From DASZHJ01 sp035581425 (GTDB taxonomy: Bacteria > Pseudomonadota > Alphaproteobacteria > ATCC43930 > CGMCC-115725), in the NCBI GenBank assembly GCA_035581425.1, contig DATJVP010000075.1, forward strand, positions 1 to 64,000: a stretch of 64,000 nt of DNA. Reading direction: 5' to 3'. Shown here one piece after another: positions 1-8,304 of the stretch. Numbering within the stretch: the first letter of the stretch is position 1; every line of letters starts with the position of its first letter. The position numbers and the translations under genes were made by a program. The notes beneath the pieces are model-generated. The model did no database searches, was not told the origin of the DNA, and saw only the letters and a list, made by a program, of their open reading frames with translations.

Positions 1-713
1 CGACCGCTCGTAGCCGGCAGCAGGATCAAGGACTCGCCATCGCTCACGACGCCGGAGTGGATATGCAGGAAATATCGGTGGTCCCTGATCGCCGCCTGCC
101 AGAGCGCTCCCTTGACCATAGGCGCGAGACGCTCCAGCCCAAGCGCGCTCCCGAAGAGCTCGCCATCGATGTAAACGAACTGTCTTTCGCCGTCGTCGGT
201 CACGACGACCGTTGCGGCCGCCTCTCTCTCGCTGGTCTCGAGATGGGCGAAGATCGGATGCACCAGTGCTTCTTGCGCGGCCGACTGAACGCGAACGCGC
301 ACGCAGGTCGCGAGAAGCCGATACCACCGTTCCGACATTTTCGAGGCTTCTCGCAGGGCCACCGCGGCCCCGAGCGCAGTCGAGCCGGGGGTCGGCTCGG
401 GGGGCTTTAATGCGGGACGCTCATGACCCGCGAGCACCCCGATGCAGCGGTACTGCTCGAGTGCCGCCTCGATGTGCGCGCGAGCATCCTCCTCCGAACA
501 TTCGAGCAAGGCTCCAAGCGCCGCAGCGAGTTCCGCGCGGCGCGCTCGACGCTCGATTCCGCGCCATATCGATGCCGCCGCCGCGTTGAAGCGATAGATC
601 TCTTGCGCGCCGTGCGAATAAAGCACGGCCTCGTCGTCGAGCGCGAACAAATGCGTCCCCTCCGCGGGGAGCGGCAGCTCGGACGATGCGGTGTCTGCGA
701 CGGGCACGGTCAC
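1..713 (-). CDS. HprK-related kinase with N-terminal PqqD-like domain (partial)
   Basis: This frame stays open on the minus strand to the window edge, so the C-terminal part is missing. Residues about 20-95 (LFALDDEAVLYSHG..., ...FNAAAASIWRGIE) look like a PqqD/RiPP-recognition fold. The visible end reads HIHSGVVSDGESLILLPATSGR, the strand leading into an HprK-type Walker A loop, which is cut here. Start GTG at 713 is chosen because GGAGG lies five bases upstream; an in-frame ATG at 788 would add 25 residues but overlaps the divergent gene. HprK-like proteins with a PqqD domain are known beside nucleotidyltransferase and lasso/RiPP maturation genes. That it phosphorylates a peptide or protein is inference. 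Confidence 0.7.
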   Translation of the reverse strand, partial: MTVPVADTASSELPLPAEGTHLFALDDEAVLYSHGAQEIYRFNAAAASIWRGIERRARRAELAAALGALLECSEEDARAHIEAALEQYRCIGVLAGHERPALKPPEPTPGSTALGAAVALREASKMSERWYRLLATCVRVRVQSAAQEALVHPIFAHLETSEREAAATVVVTDDGERQFVYIDGELFGSALGLERLAPMVKGALWQAAIRDHRYFLHIHSGVVSDGESLILLPATSG

Positions 714-786
714 GTGAGCCTCCGCCGCAAAGTTATCAAAGCTGTATAGTGCTGCATACGGGATCGCTGGGGCGCTGCGATTAACC

Positions 787-2019
787 ATGCGGAAAGGCTC
801 GATGCGCTGGCGAGACGAGGATGCCAAGACCGAGATGCGGCTCCTCGTCCTGGCCTCGCGACCGCGCGAGACTCCCGCCGACACCTCGGCAATCCACGAC
901 CTGCTGCGCCAGCCCGTCGACTGGACGAGCCTCATCGAAGGCGCGCTCCGGCATGGCGTCACGCCGCAGGTGGTCGGGCGATTGGTCTCGGCCGCCGAAA
1001 CCGAGCTCCCACCGGAACTCGCGGAAGCCGCTCGCGTTCACCTCAGCGAGCTTCGGGAGCGCAATCGCACGATCATCGGCGAATTCGGAGCGATCCTCGA
1101 TGCACTGCGACGAACAGGCATCGAGGCCATTCCCCTGAAGGGGCCGGTTCTGGCACAGCTCCTCTACGGAGACGCGACTGCTCGTGCGTTTCGCGATCTC
1201 GATTTTCTGGTGCGCCGCGCCGATGCCGAGCGCACGATCTCCGTTCTCGCAGAACTCGGATATCGCGAGTTTCCCGACCCCGCGAACCTATCGCCGAGAC
1301 ACCGCACTGCACTCTACGCGCTCCGCGGCCAAACCGTGCTCTGGAAGGCCGACGCGCTCGCACCCGTCGAGCCGCATTGGACGCTCGCGCCCGCAAATCT
1401 GCGCCTTGCGCTCGATCTCGAGGGTATGTGGCGTCGATCCCAGCCAATCGTCTTCGCGGATCGGGAGATCCGCGCTCCCGCACCCAGCGATCTCGTGCTG
1501 ACGGTCGCAATCCACGGCGGCAAGGACGAATGGTCGCGGCTGCAATCCGTTTGCGATCTCGCGCACGCGGTCCTGAGCCTCTCACCCCTCGACTGGCCGA
1601 TGATCCTCGGTAGCGCGCGCGAGCAGCGCTGCCTACGCATGCTTCTCTCGGGCATGCGGCTTAGCGAGGATCTCATGGGAACGGAGTTGCCGGCCGAGGT
1701 GGCTGCCGCATTAGCGGATGAGCCGGAAGCCGCAACGCTCGCCCGCGCAGCGGCGGGCCACATCCTCTCGGACGACCGCACCGACCATCCAATGTTCGAA
1801 GTCTCTCGCATTCGATATCGCCTGCACGATCGCTGGCTCGACCGGCTGCACTACGTTGCGATGACGATCCTCACTCCTCGCGAGCAGCATTTGGGCCTCG
1901 TCCGTTTGCCCGACCGTCTCTTCTTCCTTTATTGCCCCCTGAAGTTCGTTCACGATTACATCTTGTTGCCGGCTTGGCTCCTCCTGAAACGCATGCGCGG
2001 CCCCACTGCAACGAGGTGA
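787..2019 (+). CDS. Nucleotidyltransferase family protein (PF14907-like)
   Basis: A 410-residue protein. Near residues 115-145 it carries the signature of the uncharacterised nucleotidyltransferase family: GIEAIPLKGPVLAQLLYGD followed by R-AFRDLDFLV, where the paired Asp residues would bind metal. The rest is mainly helical. It is divergent from the PqqD/HprK-like gene, a pairing known around peptide-modification loci, so a role in modifying a peptide or small molecule is possible but unproven. The start at 787 has no clear ribosome site; ATG at 802, preceded by GGAAAGG, or ATG at 835 may be the true start. It ends 6 bp before the next gene. Confidence 0.75.
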   Translation: MRKGSMRWRDEDAKTEMRLLVLASRPRETPADTSAIHDLLRQPVDWTSLIEGALRHGVTPQVVGRLVSAAETELPPELAEAARVHLSELRERNRTIIGEFGAILDALRRTGIEAIPLKGPVLAQLLYGDATARAFRDLDFLVRRADAERTISVLAELGYREFPDPANLSPRHRTALYALRGQTVLWKADALAPVEPHWTLAPANLRLALDLEGMWRRSQPIVFADREIRAPAPSDLVLTVAIHGGKDEWSRLQSVCDLAHAVLSLSPLDWPMILGSAREQRCLRMLLSGMRLSEDLMGTELPAEVAAALADEPEAATLARAAAGHILSDDRTDHPMFEVSRIRYRLHDRWLDRLHYVAMTILTPREQHLGLVRLPDRLFFLYCPLKFVHDYILLPAWLLLKRMRGPTATR

Positions 2020-2025
2020 AGCACG

Positions 2026-3234
2026 ATGACCGCCAGCGCGAAGAACCTGAAGCTGATCGCCCACGACACGCTCGGCGGCTTCGGTGGCATGGGCGAGGGC
2101 ATGAGCATGCAACTCGCCAAGGACGGCCGCCGCATCCTCTGGCTCGCGCACGAGTCCGCGCCGAAGAATTTCACGGCCGTCGACGTGACCGATCCGCGCC
2201 GGCCGAGGGTCGTCCTGCAGACGGAGCTGCCGCATCAGCAGATGCGCTCGAATTCGCTGGAGGTCTGCGGCGACGTGATGGCCGTCGCGTATCAGACCAC
2301 GGCAGCGGGGATGGAGCCCGCAGGACTCGAGCTACTGAACATCTCCACGCCGGAGAACCCTCGGCGCATTACCTTCTTCGACTGCTCGGGACCGCATTCC
2401 CGCGGCGTTCATCAGCTCTGGTTCGTCGACGGCGCCTATATCCATTTCTCCGGCGGGGCGCCGGATTTCGTACCGCGCAATCCGCGCGATCATCAATTCT
2501 ATCGAGTCCTCGACGTGCGCGATCCCGCGCGTCCCCGCGAGGTCGGGGGCTGGTGGGTGCCGGGCCAGCGCGAGGGCGACGCGGAGCCGCCGCTGCCCCG
2601 CCATCCGACCTTCGACACCGGGACGCGCGCGCACAACACCAACGTCTATCCCGAGCGGCCCGACCGCGCCTATGTCGGCTTCATCGACGGCGGCGCCTGG
2701 ATCCTCGACATCTCCGACATGACGCGACCAAAGCCGGTCGGGCACTGGAACCCGCACCCGCCCTTCCCGGGCTTCACGCACACGGTGCTGCCGCTTCTTG
2801 ACCGCGACCTCCTCGTCATCAGCGACGAGAGCATCACCGACCACGGGCGCGACTGGCCGAAACTGGTCTGGATCGTCGACGCGCGGCGTGAGGAGAATCT
2901 CGTGCCGATCGCGACGCTGCCGCTGCCGCCGATCGAGGCTCAGCGAGCGCTCCCAGGACGCTACGGCGCGCACAATTTGCACGAGAACCGGCCGGGTCCG
3001 ACCTTCCGCTCGAGCACGCTCGTCTTCGGCACCTACTTCAACGGCGGGCTGCGCGTCCACGACGTGAGCGACCCCTTCCGTCCGCGCGAGGTCGCGCATT
3101 TCGTGCCGGAGACGCCCGCGGGCTCGCGCGCGGGCGCTCCCGCCATCAACGACGTCTACGTCGACGAGAACCGCACGGTCTATGCCGTCGACCGCTTCGC
3201 CGGCGGACTTTACGTGCTGGAGCTCGAGGTTTGA
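2026..3234 (+). CDS. LVIVD-repeat beta-propeller-like protein
   Basis: A 402-residue protein built of repeats of the LVIVD type: short strands ending in VDVTDPRRPRVV, LNISTPENPRRI, LDVRDPARPREV, LDISDMTRPKPV and HDVSDPFRPREV at roughly even spacing, consistent with a beta-propeller. No signal peptide is apparent. Substrate or partner cannot be told. It starts 6 bp after the nucleotidyltransferase gene, so the two are probably co-transcribed, and it converges with the thioesterase gene 10 bp downstream. Confidence 0.7.
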   Translation: MTASAKNLKLIAHDTLGGFGGMGEGMSMQLAKDGRRILWLAHESAPKNFTAVDVTDPRRPRVVLQTELPHQQMRSNSLEVCGDVMAVAYQTTAAGMEPAGLELLNISTPENPRRITFFDCSGPHSRGVHQLWFVDGAYIHFSGGAPDFVPRNPRDHQFYRVLDVRDPARPREVGGWWVPGQREGDAEPPLPRHPTFDTGTRAHNTNVYPERPDRAYVGFIDGGAWILDISDMTRPKPVGHWNPHPPFPGFTHTVLPLLDRDLLVISDESITDHGRDWPKLVWIVDARREENLVPIATLPLPPIEAQRALPGRYGAHNLHENRPGPTFRSSTLVFGTYFNGGLRVHDVSDPFRPREVAHFVPETPAGSRAGAPAINDVYVDENRTVYAVDRFAGGLYVLELEV

Positions 3235-3244
3235 GAGCTGGTCG

Positions 3245-3745
3245 CTAGGATTTGCCCGCGCCGCCGAGCAGGATGATCGTGGAGGTGCCGTGCGCGAGGA
3301 CACGGCCCTCCGCATCGAGCACGCGGACTTCCGCCGAGACGATCTGCCGTCCCCGCGCGACCACGCGGCCCTCCGCGCGGACGCGGCCCGTCTCGGTCAT
3401 GATGGGCCGCGAGAAATTGCCCTTGGTCTCGACCGTCGCATAGCCGACGCCCGCGGGCAGGAGCGAATGCGCGGCGCAGCCGGCGGCGCTGTCGATGAGC
3501 GTAAGCGCCCAGCCGCCATGGATCGTTCCCAGAGGATTGAGAAGGTGCGGGCCGGGATCGCCCTCGAAGGCCGCGAAGCCTTCGCCGACCTCGACGAGCT
3601 CGAAGCTCATCGTCGCCGCGATCGGCGGCGCAGGAAGCCGGCCCTCGACTATCGCCTGCAGGACCTCTCTCCCCGTCATGCCCGCGACGTCCTCGGCGAG
3701 CGCGACCCCGTAGCGTTTTGCGCCTGCGGCCTGCACGATTGTCAT
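3245..3745 (-). CDS. PaaI-family acyl-CoA thioesterase
   Basis: Hotdog-fold thioesterase. The segment LLNPLGTIHGGWALTLIDSA contains the HGG motif of PaaI enzymes with the catalytic Asp downstream, followed by the GVGYATVETKGNF strand. It should hydrolyse an acyl- or aryl-CoA ester in the cytoplasm; the substrate is unknown. Start ATG 3745 is tentative, because the purine-rich AAGGGA touches it; GTG three codons later is an alternative. Divergent from a MarR regulator across 37 bp that hold two palindromic operators, so it is probably that regulator's target. Confidence 0.8.
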   Translation of the reverse strand: MTIVQAAGAKRYGVALAEDVAGMTGREVLQAIVEGRLPAPPIAATMSFELVEVGEGFAAFEGDPGPHLLNPLGTIHGGWALTLIDSAAGCAAHSLLPAGVGYATVETKGNFSRPIMTETGRVRAEGRVVARGRQIVSAEVRVLDAEGRVLAHGTSTIILLGGAGKS

Positions 3746-3749
3746 TCCC

Positions 3750-3776
3750 TTGTAGATACAAAAGATGTAGATACAT
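3750..3776. promoter_or_regulatory. Tandem MarR operator candidates
   Basis: Two 12-bp near-palindromes, TTGTAGATACAA (3750-3761) and ATGTAGATACAT (3765-3776), share the core TGTAGATACA and lie 15 bp apart. They fill the divergent spacer between the thioesterase and marR starts. Binding by the adjacent MarR protein is inferred from position and symmetry. Confidence 0.65.
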
Positions 3777-3782
3777 ACACCC

Positions 3783-4247
3783 ATGCCCAGACGACCGCAA
3801 GCCCCGAGCAAGACCCTCGTCCGCGACGTGCGCGCGGCGATCGAGATCTGCGTCGGCTGGAGCAGCCGCCTTGCGGCACGGCGGATCACGAGCTTTCTCG
3901 AGCGCCGCATGGACGGCTCCGGGCTGAGCCTCGTGCAGTTCGGGCTCCTCGGCCAGATCGCCGCGGCGTCCGACGACACGCTGGGCGCACTCGCGGAGCG
4001 GACGGGGCTCGATCAATCGACGCTCTCGCGCAACCTCCGCGGGCTCGAGCAGGCGGGGCTGGTCGAGATCGCCGTCACCGAGCAGGACCAACGCCGGCGC
4101 GCGGTCTGGCTCACGGAGGAAGGCGCGCGCCGCCTCGAGGCGGCGCTGCCGGTCTGGCGAAAGGCGCATGCGGAGCTGGCAAGGCGCCTCGATCCCCGGC
4201 TCGCGCATCGCCTCGCCGAGGCGACGCAGAGCCTTGCCGGCGGCTGA
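3783..4247 (+). CDS. MarR-family transcriptional regulator
   Basis: A 154-residue winged-helix regulator. The recognition region reads LGALAERTGLDQSTLSRNLRGLEQAGLVE, followed by the wing ...DQRRRAVWLTEEG, both typical of MarR dimers. Its start lies only 6 bp after the second palindromic operator, so its mRNA is probably nearly leaderless and autoregulated. By position it controls itself and the divergent PaaI thioesterase, probably in response to an aromatic or acyl ligand (inference). It converges with the carboxymuconolactone decarboxylase-family gene. Confidence 0.85.
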   Translation: MPRRPQAPSKTLVRDVRAAIEICVGWSSRLAARRITSFLERRMDGSGLSLVQFGLLGQIAAASDDTLGALAERTGLDQSTLSRNLRGLEQAGLVEIAVTEQDQRRRAVWLTEEGARRLEAALPVWRKAHAELARRLDPRLAHRLAEATQSLAGG

Positions 4248-4256
4248 GCAGCGCGA

Positions 4257-5030
4257 TCAGCGCGCGGCGAAAGCCTCGCCCACGGCGCTGAGGCCGCTCA
4301 GCATGAAGGCGAAGCCGCCATAGGGACCCGTCTGCACCACGGCCTCAACGACCTCCTCGCGCGTGGCGCCGACATTGAGCGCGGAGAGCGCGAATTTCCG
4401 CAGCAGCAAGTCGCGGCCGAGCACGGTGAAGGCCGCCACCGCCGCGAGCGCGCGCATCCTTCGATCGAGGCCCGGACGGTTCCAGATCGCGCCGTAGCAG
4501 AACTGCACGATCAGGGGATAGATGGACCCCGTGACGGGGTTTGCGGGATCGGCATGGCCCTCGTCGCTACGCTCGCGGTGCAGCGCCGTCTGCACCTCGC
4601 GCCCGAGCCGCGCAAGCTCCTCCAGCGAATGAGGTTCCGGATCGGCTGCGGGAAGCGCGATCCCGCGCGCGCCGAGAACGCGGCGCACGACGCCGAGCGC
4701 CGCTTCCGACGCCGCAAAGCCGCGGTAGATTCCGTCCTGGATGACGATCTCGACGATCGCGCGGGGTTCCATGCCGATCGCGAGCGCCGCATCGCAATGC
4801 GCCTCGAGGGCCGGCAAACTCTGAAGCGCCGCGAGCGCCGCAAGAGTGCAAACCATCCGCTCACGCCGCCCGAGCCCCGGCCGGGCCCAGATACTGCCAT
4901 AGACGAGCTCCGCCATCAGCTCCGGGAAGCCCGCGACTGCAATCGAGAGCGCCGCGGGCGCTGGCTCCGGGCCGAACAGATCGCGGCGCAGGAACATACC
5001 GCGCTCCCTCAAATCAGCTCGACTGCTCAT
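4257..5030 (-). CDS. Double-domain carboxymuconolactone decarboxylase (AhpD-like) family protein
   Basis: A 257-residue protein with two CMD/AhpD-like helical domains, about residues 25-120 and 165-255. Each has the pattern of a short YGSIW/YGAIW helix, RPGL-RRMR and a C-terminal GA..EEVVE..Q-G-YGGF-type helix. No CxxC pair of the peroxidase type is visible, so it may act as a lactone decarboxylase-like or non-redox member. Start ATG 5030 is chosen because AGAGGGAG precedes it at ideal spacing; longer in-frame extensions are not supported. Confidence 0.75.
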   Translation of the reverse strand: MSSRADLRERGMFLRRDLFGPEPAPAALSIAVAGFPELMAELVYGSIWARPGLGRRERMVCTLAALAALQSLPALEAHCDAALAIGMEPRAIVEIVIQDGIYRGFAASEAALGVVRRVLGARGIALPAADPEPHSLEELARLGREVQTALHRERSDEGHADPANPVTGSIYPLIVQFCYGAIWNRPGLDRRMRALAAVAAFTVLGRDLLLRKFALSALNVGATREEVVEAVVQTGPYGGFAFMLSGLSAVGEAFAAR

Positions 5031-5136
5031 TCGCTCCCTCTCCATCAGGCGTTGCAGCGGGAATTCGGCGACCTGGACTCCCGGACGCATGCGCCTATCT
5101 TTTGCCCCGTAGCCGACGGCGCATCCGGTCTTGGGC

Positions 5137-5805
5137 ATGAATAGCATTAATGCGAGGCGACGCGAGTTCCTGATCGGAAGCGGCCTCTGCCTTCTTCTAG
5201 GCAGCCGCGCGCTCGCTGCGCCCTCCTCGCCGCGGCGGCTCTCGCTTACCAACTCGAATACCGGCGAGAGCTTCGACGGCCCTTATCGAGACGCCGACGG
5301 GCCGATTCCCGACGCGATCGCGGATCTCGCGGTGCTGCTGCGCGATCATCATGTCAACAAGGTGGGACCGGTCGACCTGGCGACGCTCGATTTTCTCGCG
5401 GACGTGATGGATGCGACGAGCCAGGGGCACGCGACGGTTCTCTCCGCCTTTCGCACGCCGGAGACCAATCGCAAGCTTGCTGCCTCCGCCTTCGGCGCCG
5501 CCGAGAAGAGTCAGCACCTCCTCGGCCGCGCGCTCGACGTGACCTTCGAGGTGCGGCTCATCGATGCGCACGCCGCCGCGCTCAAGATGGAGCGCGGCGG
5601 CGTCGGTTGGTATCCGCTCTCGCACTTCATCCATCTCGACTCCGGTCCGATCCGCGAGTGGCAGAAGGACGGAACCGGGTTACAGCTCCTCCTCGCGGGA
5701 GGACGCCCGCATCGGCAGCTCACCGTCGCCGAGCGCAACCGCCTCCGCCGCGCCTATGCGAGGCAGGAATATCTGAAGCGACAGCACGGGATCAGTAATC
5801 CGTAA
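5137..5805 (+). CDS. DUF882 / YcbK-type peptidoglycan-associated protein
   Basis: A Tat-type signal is present (NARRREFLIGSGLCLLLGSRALA). The mature domain resembles the M15-like DUF882 family: a Zn site is suggested by SAFRTPETN, KSQHLLGRALDV and HFIHLDSG. YcbK-type proteins act on the cell wall in the periplasm. The ATG at 5137 is preferred over an in-frame TTG two codons upstream. The 3' end overlaps the convergent small secreted protein gene by 14 bp. Confidence 0.75.
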   Translation: MNSINARRREFLIGSGLCLLLGSRALAAPSSPRRLSLTNSNTGESFDGPYRDADGPIPDAIADLAVLLRDHHVNKVGPVDLATLDFLADVMDATSQGHATVLSAFRTPETNRKLAASAFGAAEKSQHLLGRALDVTFEVRLIDAHAAALKMERGGVGWYPLSHFIHLDSGPIREWQKDGTGLQLLLAGGRPHRQLTVAERNRLRRAYARQEYLKRQHGISNP

Positions 5806-6112
5806 GCGGATGCCAGGGCGTCGGCTCGGTCGATGTCGCGGGCGCCGGCTGCCCGATCTGCGCCGGTCCGCCCTTGGTCTTGGCGGCGCCGCCGGTATTG
5901 GCGATGACTGTCGAATTGCCGGTATTGACGGCAGTACGATCTCCAGCACTGCCGACGGCCGCGCCGGTTGCTTGCGACGCTTCGAACTTTCCCTGCTCGA
6001 CCGTGGCGCTCGCGTTTTGTGCGTGGGCGCCCGGCGCGCTCAGCATGAGCGCTGCAACCAGCTCGAGTGGGATGATCGATCGCGCTGAAGTCGAGATGAA
6101 TGAGACTCTCAT
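5792..6112 (-). CDS. Small secreted protein of unknown function
   Basis: A 106-residue protein with a signal peptide (MRVSFISTSARSIIPLELVA..., cleavage near AHA-QN) and a low-complexity Ala/Thr/Gly mature part ending TPWHPLTDY. Start 6112 is set by AAGGAG eight bases upstream. No family is recognised. It overlaps the end of the DUF882 gene on the other strand. Confidence 0.6.
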   Translation of the reverse strand: MRVSFISTSARSIIPLELVAALMLSAPGAHAQNASATVEQGKFEASQATGAAVGSAGDRTAVNTGNSTVIANTGGAAKTKGGPAQIGQPAPATSTEPTPWHPLTDY

Positions 6113-6331
6113 GATAGGGCTCCTTTCAATCCGAGCCCGCGTCCGATACGGGCGCGAACTACAAGACCAGAAGGGCCGATCAACAGCGTGTGAACCAACC
6201 CACAGCGGCTGAGTCAAAAAGGCGGCGGATCATCGGCTGGGACACGCCTTCGGCGAAATTCGCGGTGCAGTAAATCGTCATCGGGCACCCTGGGCTTGCC
6301 CCGCAGCATTGTCGGTGCAACAACGACACGG

Positions 6332-7198
6332 ATGTCATTCGCTGACGCCTGTCGTTCCGCGGTGATCGGAGCCATGCACCGGGTACCTCCGGTGCGCGGA
6401 CGCGGCCGGGTGGCCGCCATCATCAACCGACAACTGCTTCGACTGGGCGCACCGCCCCTTTGTACCGTGCGGATGCGACGGGGGCACCGCCTCGTGCTCG
6501 ACACGCGGGTGCCGTCCCATCTCTGGGCGGCCTACAGCGGACGCTACGACGAGGAGGAAATTTCCGAACTGCTGCAGCACCTACCCGCCGGCGGAGTTGC
6601 GCTCGATGTCGGCGCGAATATCGGGCTCTACACGATCCCTTTGGCGGTGGCGGCACAGGCGACAGGAGGCCGCGTGATTGCCTTCGAGCCCCATCCGCGC
6701 AACCGAGCTCGTCTGATCGAGAACATCCGTCTGAACCGCCTCGAGGCCGTCGTGGTGGTGCGACCCGAAGGTCTTTCCGCGGAGCGCCGACGCGCAGTGC
6801 TGACGGAGCGCGAGGACTTCGCCGCAGGAGGCGAGACTGGCAACGCAGCGATCGAGATCGCGGACGGCCAGGATTCCCGCTTCAGCCGCGTCACCATCGA
6901 CCTCGCGCCGCTCGATGAGCTCTGGCCTGAGCTGGATTGCGGTCGGCTCGATCTCATCAAGGTCGACATCGAGGGACACGAAGACAGCTTCCTCTCCGGA
7001 GCGCGAGCGACGGTGGCACGATTTCGTCCAGCCATTTTGACGGAGGTGAATCGTTGGTTCTATCGCCGAAGAGGTGTGGATTTCGACAGAGCGATTCCGT
7101 CGCTTTTGCCTTCCGGGTATCGCGCCTGGTATCGCGGAAAGCCGATTGAGCTCGCGCGAGCGCCGGAGCTTTCCAACGTCCTCTTTAAGCCGGTCTAA
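6332..7198 (+). CDS. FkbM-family SAM-dependent methyltransferase
   Basis: A Rossmann methyltransferase. Motif I is VALDVGANIGLYTIPLA, the acidic loop is VIAFEPHPRNRARL, and the C-terminal FkbM segment is DLIKVDIEGHEDSFLSGA, as in O-methyltransferases acting on glycans or secondary metabolites. The ATG at 6332 is preferred to a TTG twelve codons upstream. Substrate unknown; no glycan operon is adjacent. The 100-base stretch before it shows nothing else. Confidence 0.8.
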   Translation: MSFADACRSAVIGAMHRVPPVRGRGRVAAIINRQLLRLGAPPLCTVRMRRGHRLVLDTRVPSHLWAAYSGRYDEEEISELLQHLPAGGVALDVGANIGLYTIPLAVAAQATGGRVIAFEPHPRNRARLIENIRLNRLEAVVVVRPEGLSAERRRAVLTEREDFAAGGETGNAAIEIADGQDSRFSRVTIDLAPLDELWPELDCGRLDLIKVDIEGHEDSFLSGARATVARFRPAILTEVNRWFYRRRGVDFDRAIPSLLPSGYRAWYRGKPIELARAPELSNVLFKPV

Positions 7199-7320
7199 AA
7201 TCGGCGTCGGCGGCGTCGCTTCGTCCGTTAACCCCCGGGGGAACCTTGGCACGCCGCGACTCGTTGACTCTTCATGCTTTTCGGGGACTGATTCCGCCTG
7301 AACGAGCGAAGGAGAGCATC

Positions 7321-8259
7321 ATGCCGCGGGCTACCTGGTCGGGTCACCTTCGGGTTTCCCTCGTCACCTGCCCTATTACCCTGTCGCCCGCAGCAACGGA
7401 GTCCGAGAGAATTCGGCTCAACCAGATCAATCCGGCAACGGGCAACCGGATCTCGCTCAAGCCTGTCGACGCCGAGACCGGCGAGCCGGTGGAGCGGTCG
7501 GAGATCGTCAAGGGCTACCAGTACGAGAAGGGCCAATACGTGACCCTCGACAAGGAGGAGCTCGACGCAATCGACATTGAATCGACGCGGATCCTCGACC
7601 TCACTCGCTTCGTCGACCGCGCCTCCGTGGAGCCGCTCTATCCCGAGACACCCTATTACCTCTATCCCGAAGGCAAGACGGGGGCCGACGCCTACCGCGT
7701 GATCGGCCAGGCCCTGCGTAACACCAAACAGGTCGGCATCGGCAGCATCGTGCTGACTTCGCGCGAGCACCCCGTGATGGTGGAGCCCTACGAGGAGGGG
7801 CTGATGATGTGGCTCTTGCACACTCCCGACGAGGTGCGAGAGCCCGCCTTCGAGTTGCCCAACGGCAAGCTCGATCCCTCCATGGTGCGCATGGCGGAGC
7901 AGATCATCGAACGCCTCGGCGGCAAGTGGGAGCCCGCGACGTTCCACGACCGCTATCAGGACGCCCTCAAGGAACTCATCGAGGCGAAGATCAAGGGCCT
8001 ACCGCGCGCGAAGCGCGCGGCCGCGGTCGAGCCGAGCAACGTCATCGACCTTATGGCCGCCTTGAAACGCAGCCTCGGCGAGAAAAAGGCTGCTGCCGCG
8101 GCTCCCAACGCCGCGAAGCCCAAGCGCACGAAAGCCACGGATCACCGGCAACGCTCCATGCTGCTTCCGATGAGCGGTGGAGGCAAATCCCGCGCGTCGC
8201 AAGAGGAGCGAGGAGCGGAAAATGCCTCACGCGGCAAGCGTCGCAAGAAGGCCTCGTAA
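7321..8259 (+). CDS. ku: Non-homologous end-joining protein Ku
   Basis: A 312-residue bacterial Ku. It starts with the typical ATWSGHLRVSLVTCPITLSPA strand and has the core ...EIVKGYQYEKGQYV-LDKEEL... and DRASVEPLYPETPYYLYPEGK. It forms a homodimeric ring on DNA ends and recruits LigD. The C-terminal tail after about residue 225 is Lys/Ala/Arg-rich, a DNA-binding extension seen in many Ku proteins. Start ATG 7321 follows GAAGGAG. It lies 45 bp upstream of ligD and forms an NHEJ operon with it. Confidence 0.95.
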   Translation: MPRATWSGHLRVSLVTCPITLSPAATESERIRLNQINPATGNRISLKPVDAETGEPVERSEIVKGYQYEKGQYVTLDKEELDAIDIESTRILDLTRFVDRASVEPLYPETPYYLYPEGKTGADAYRVIGQALRNTKQVGIGSIVLTSREHPVMVEPYEEGLMMWLLHTPDEVREPAFELPNGKLDPSMVRMAEQIIERLGGKWEPATFHDRYQDALKELIEAKIKGLPRAKRAAAVEPSNVIDLMAALKRSLGEKKAAAAAPNAAKPKRTKATDHRQRSMLLPMSGGGKSRASQEERGAENASRGKRRKKAS

Positions 8260-8304
8260 CCGGGTTCGCCATTCGCCACGGGCGCATTCGCCGACGATCG
8301 ACGC

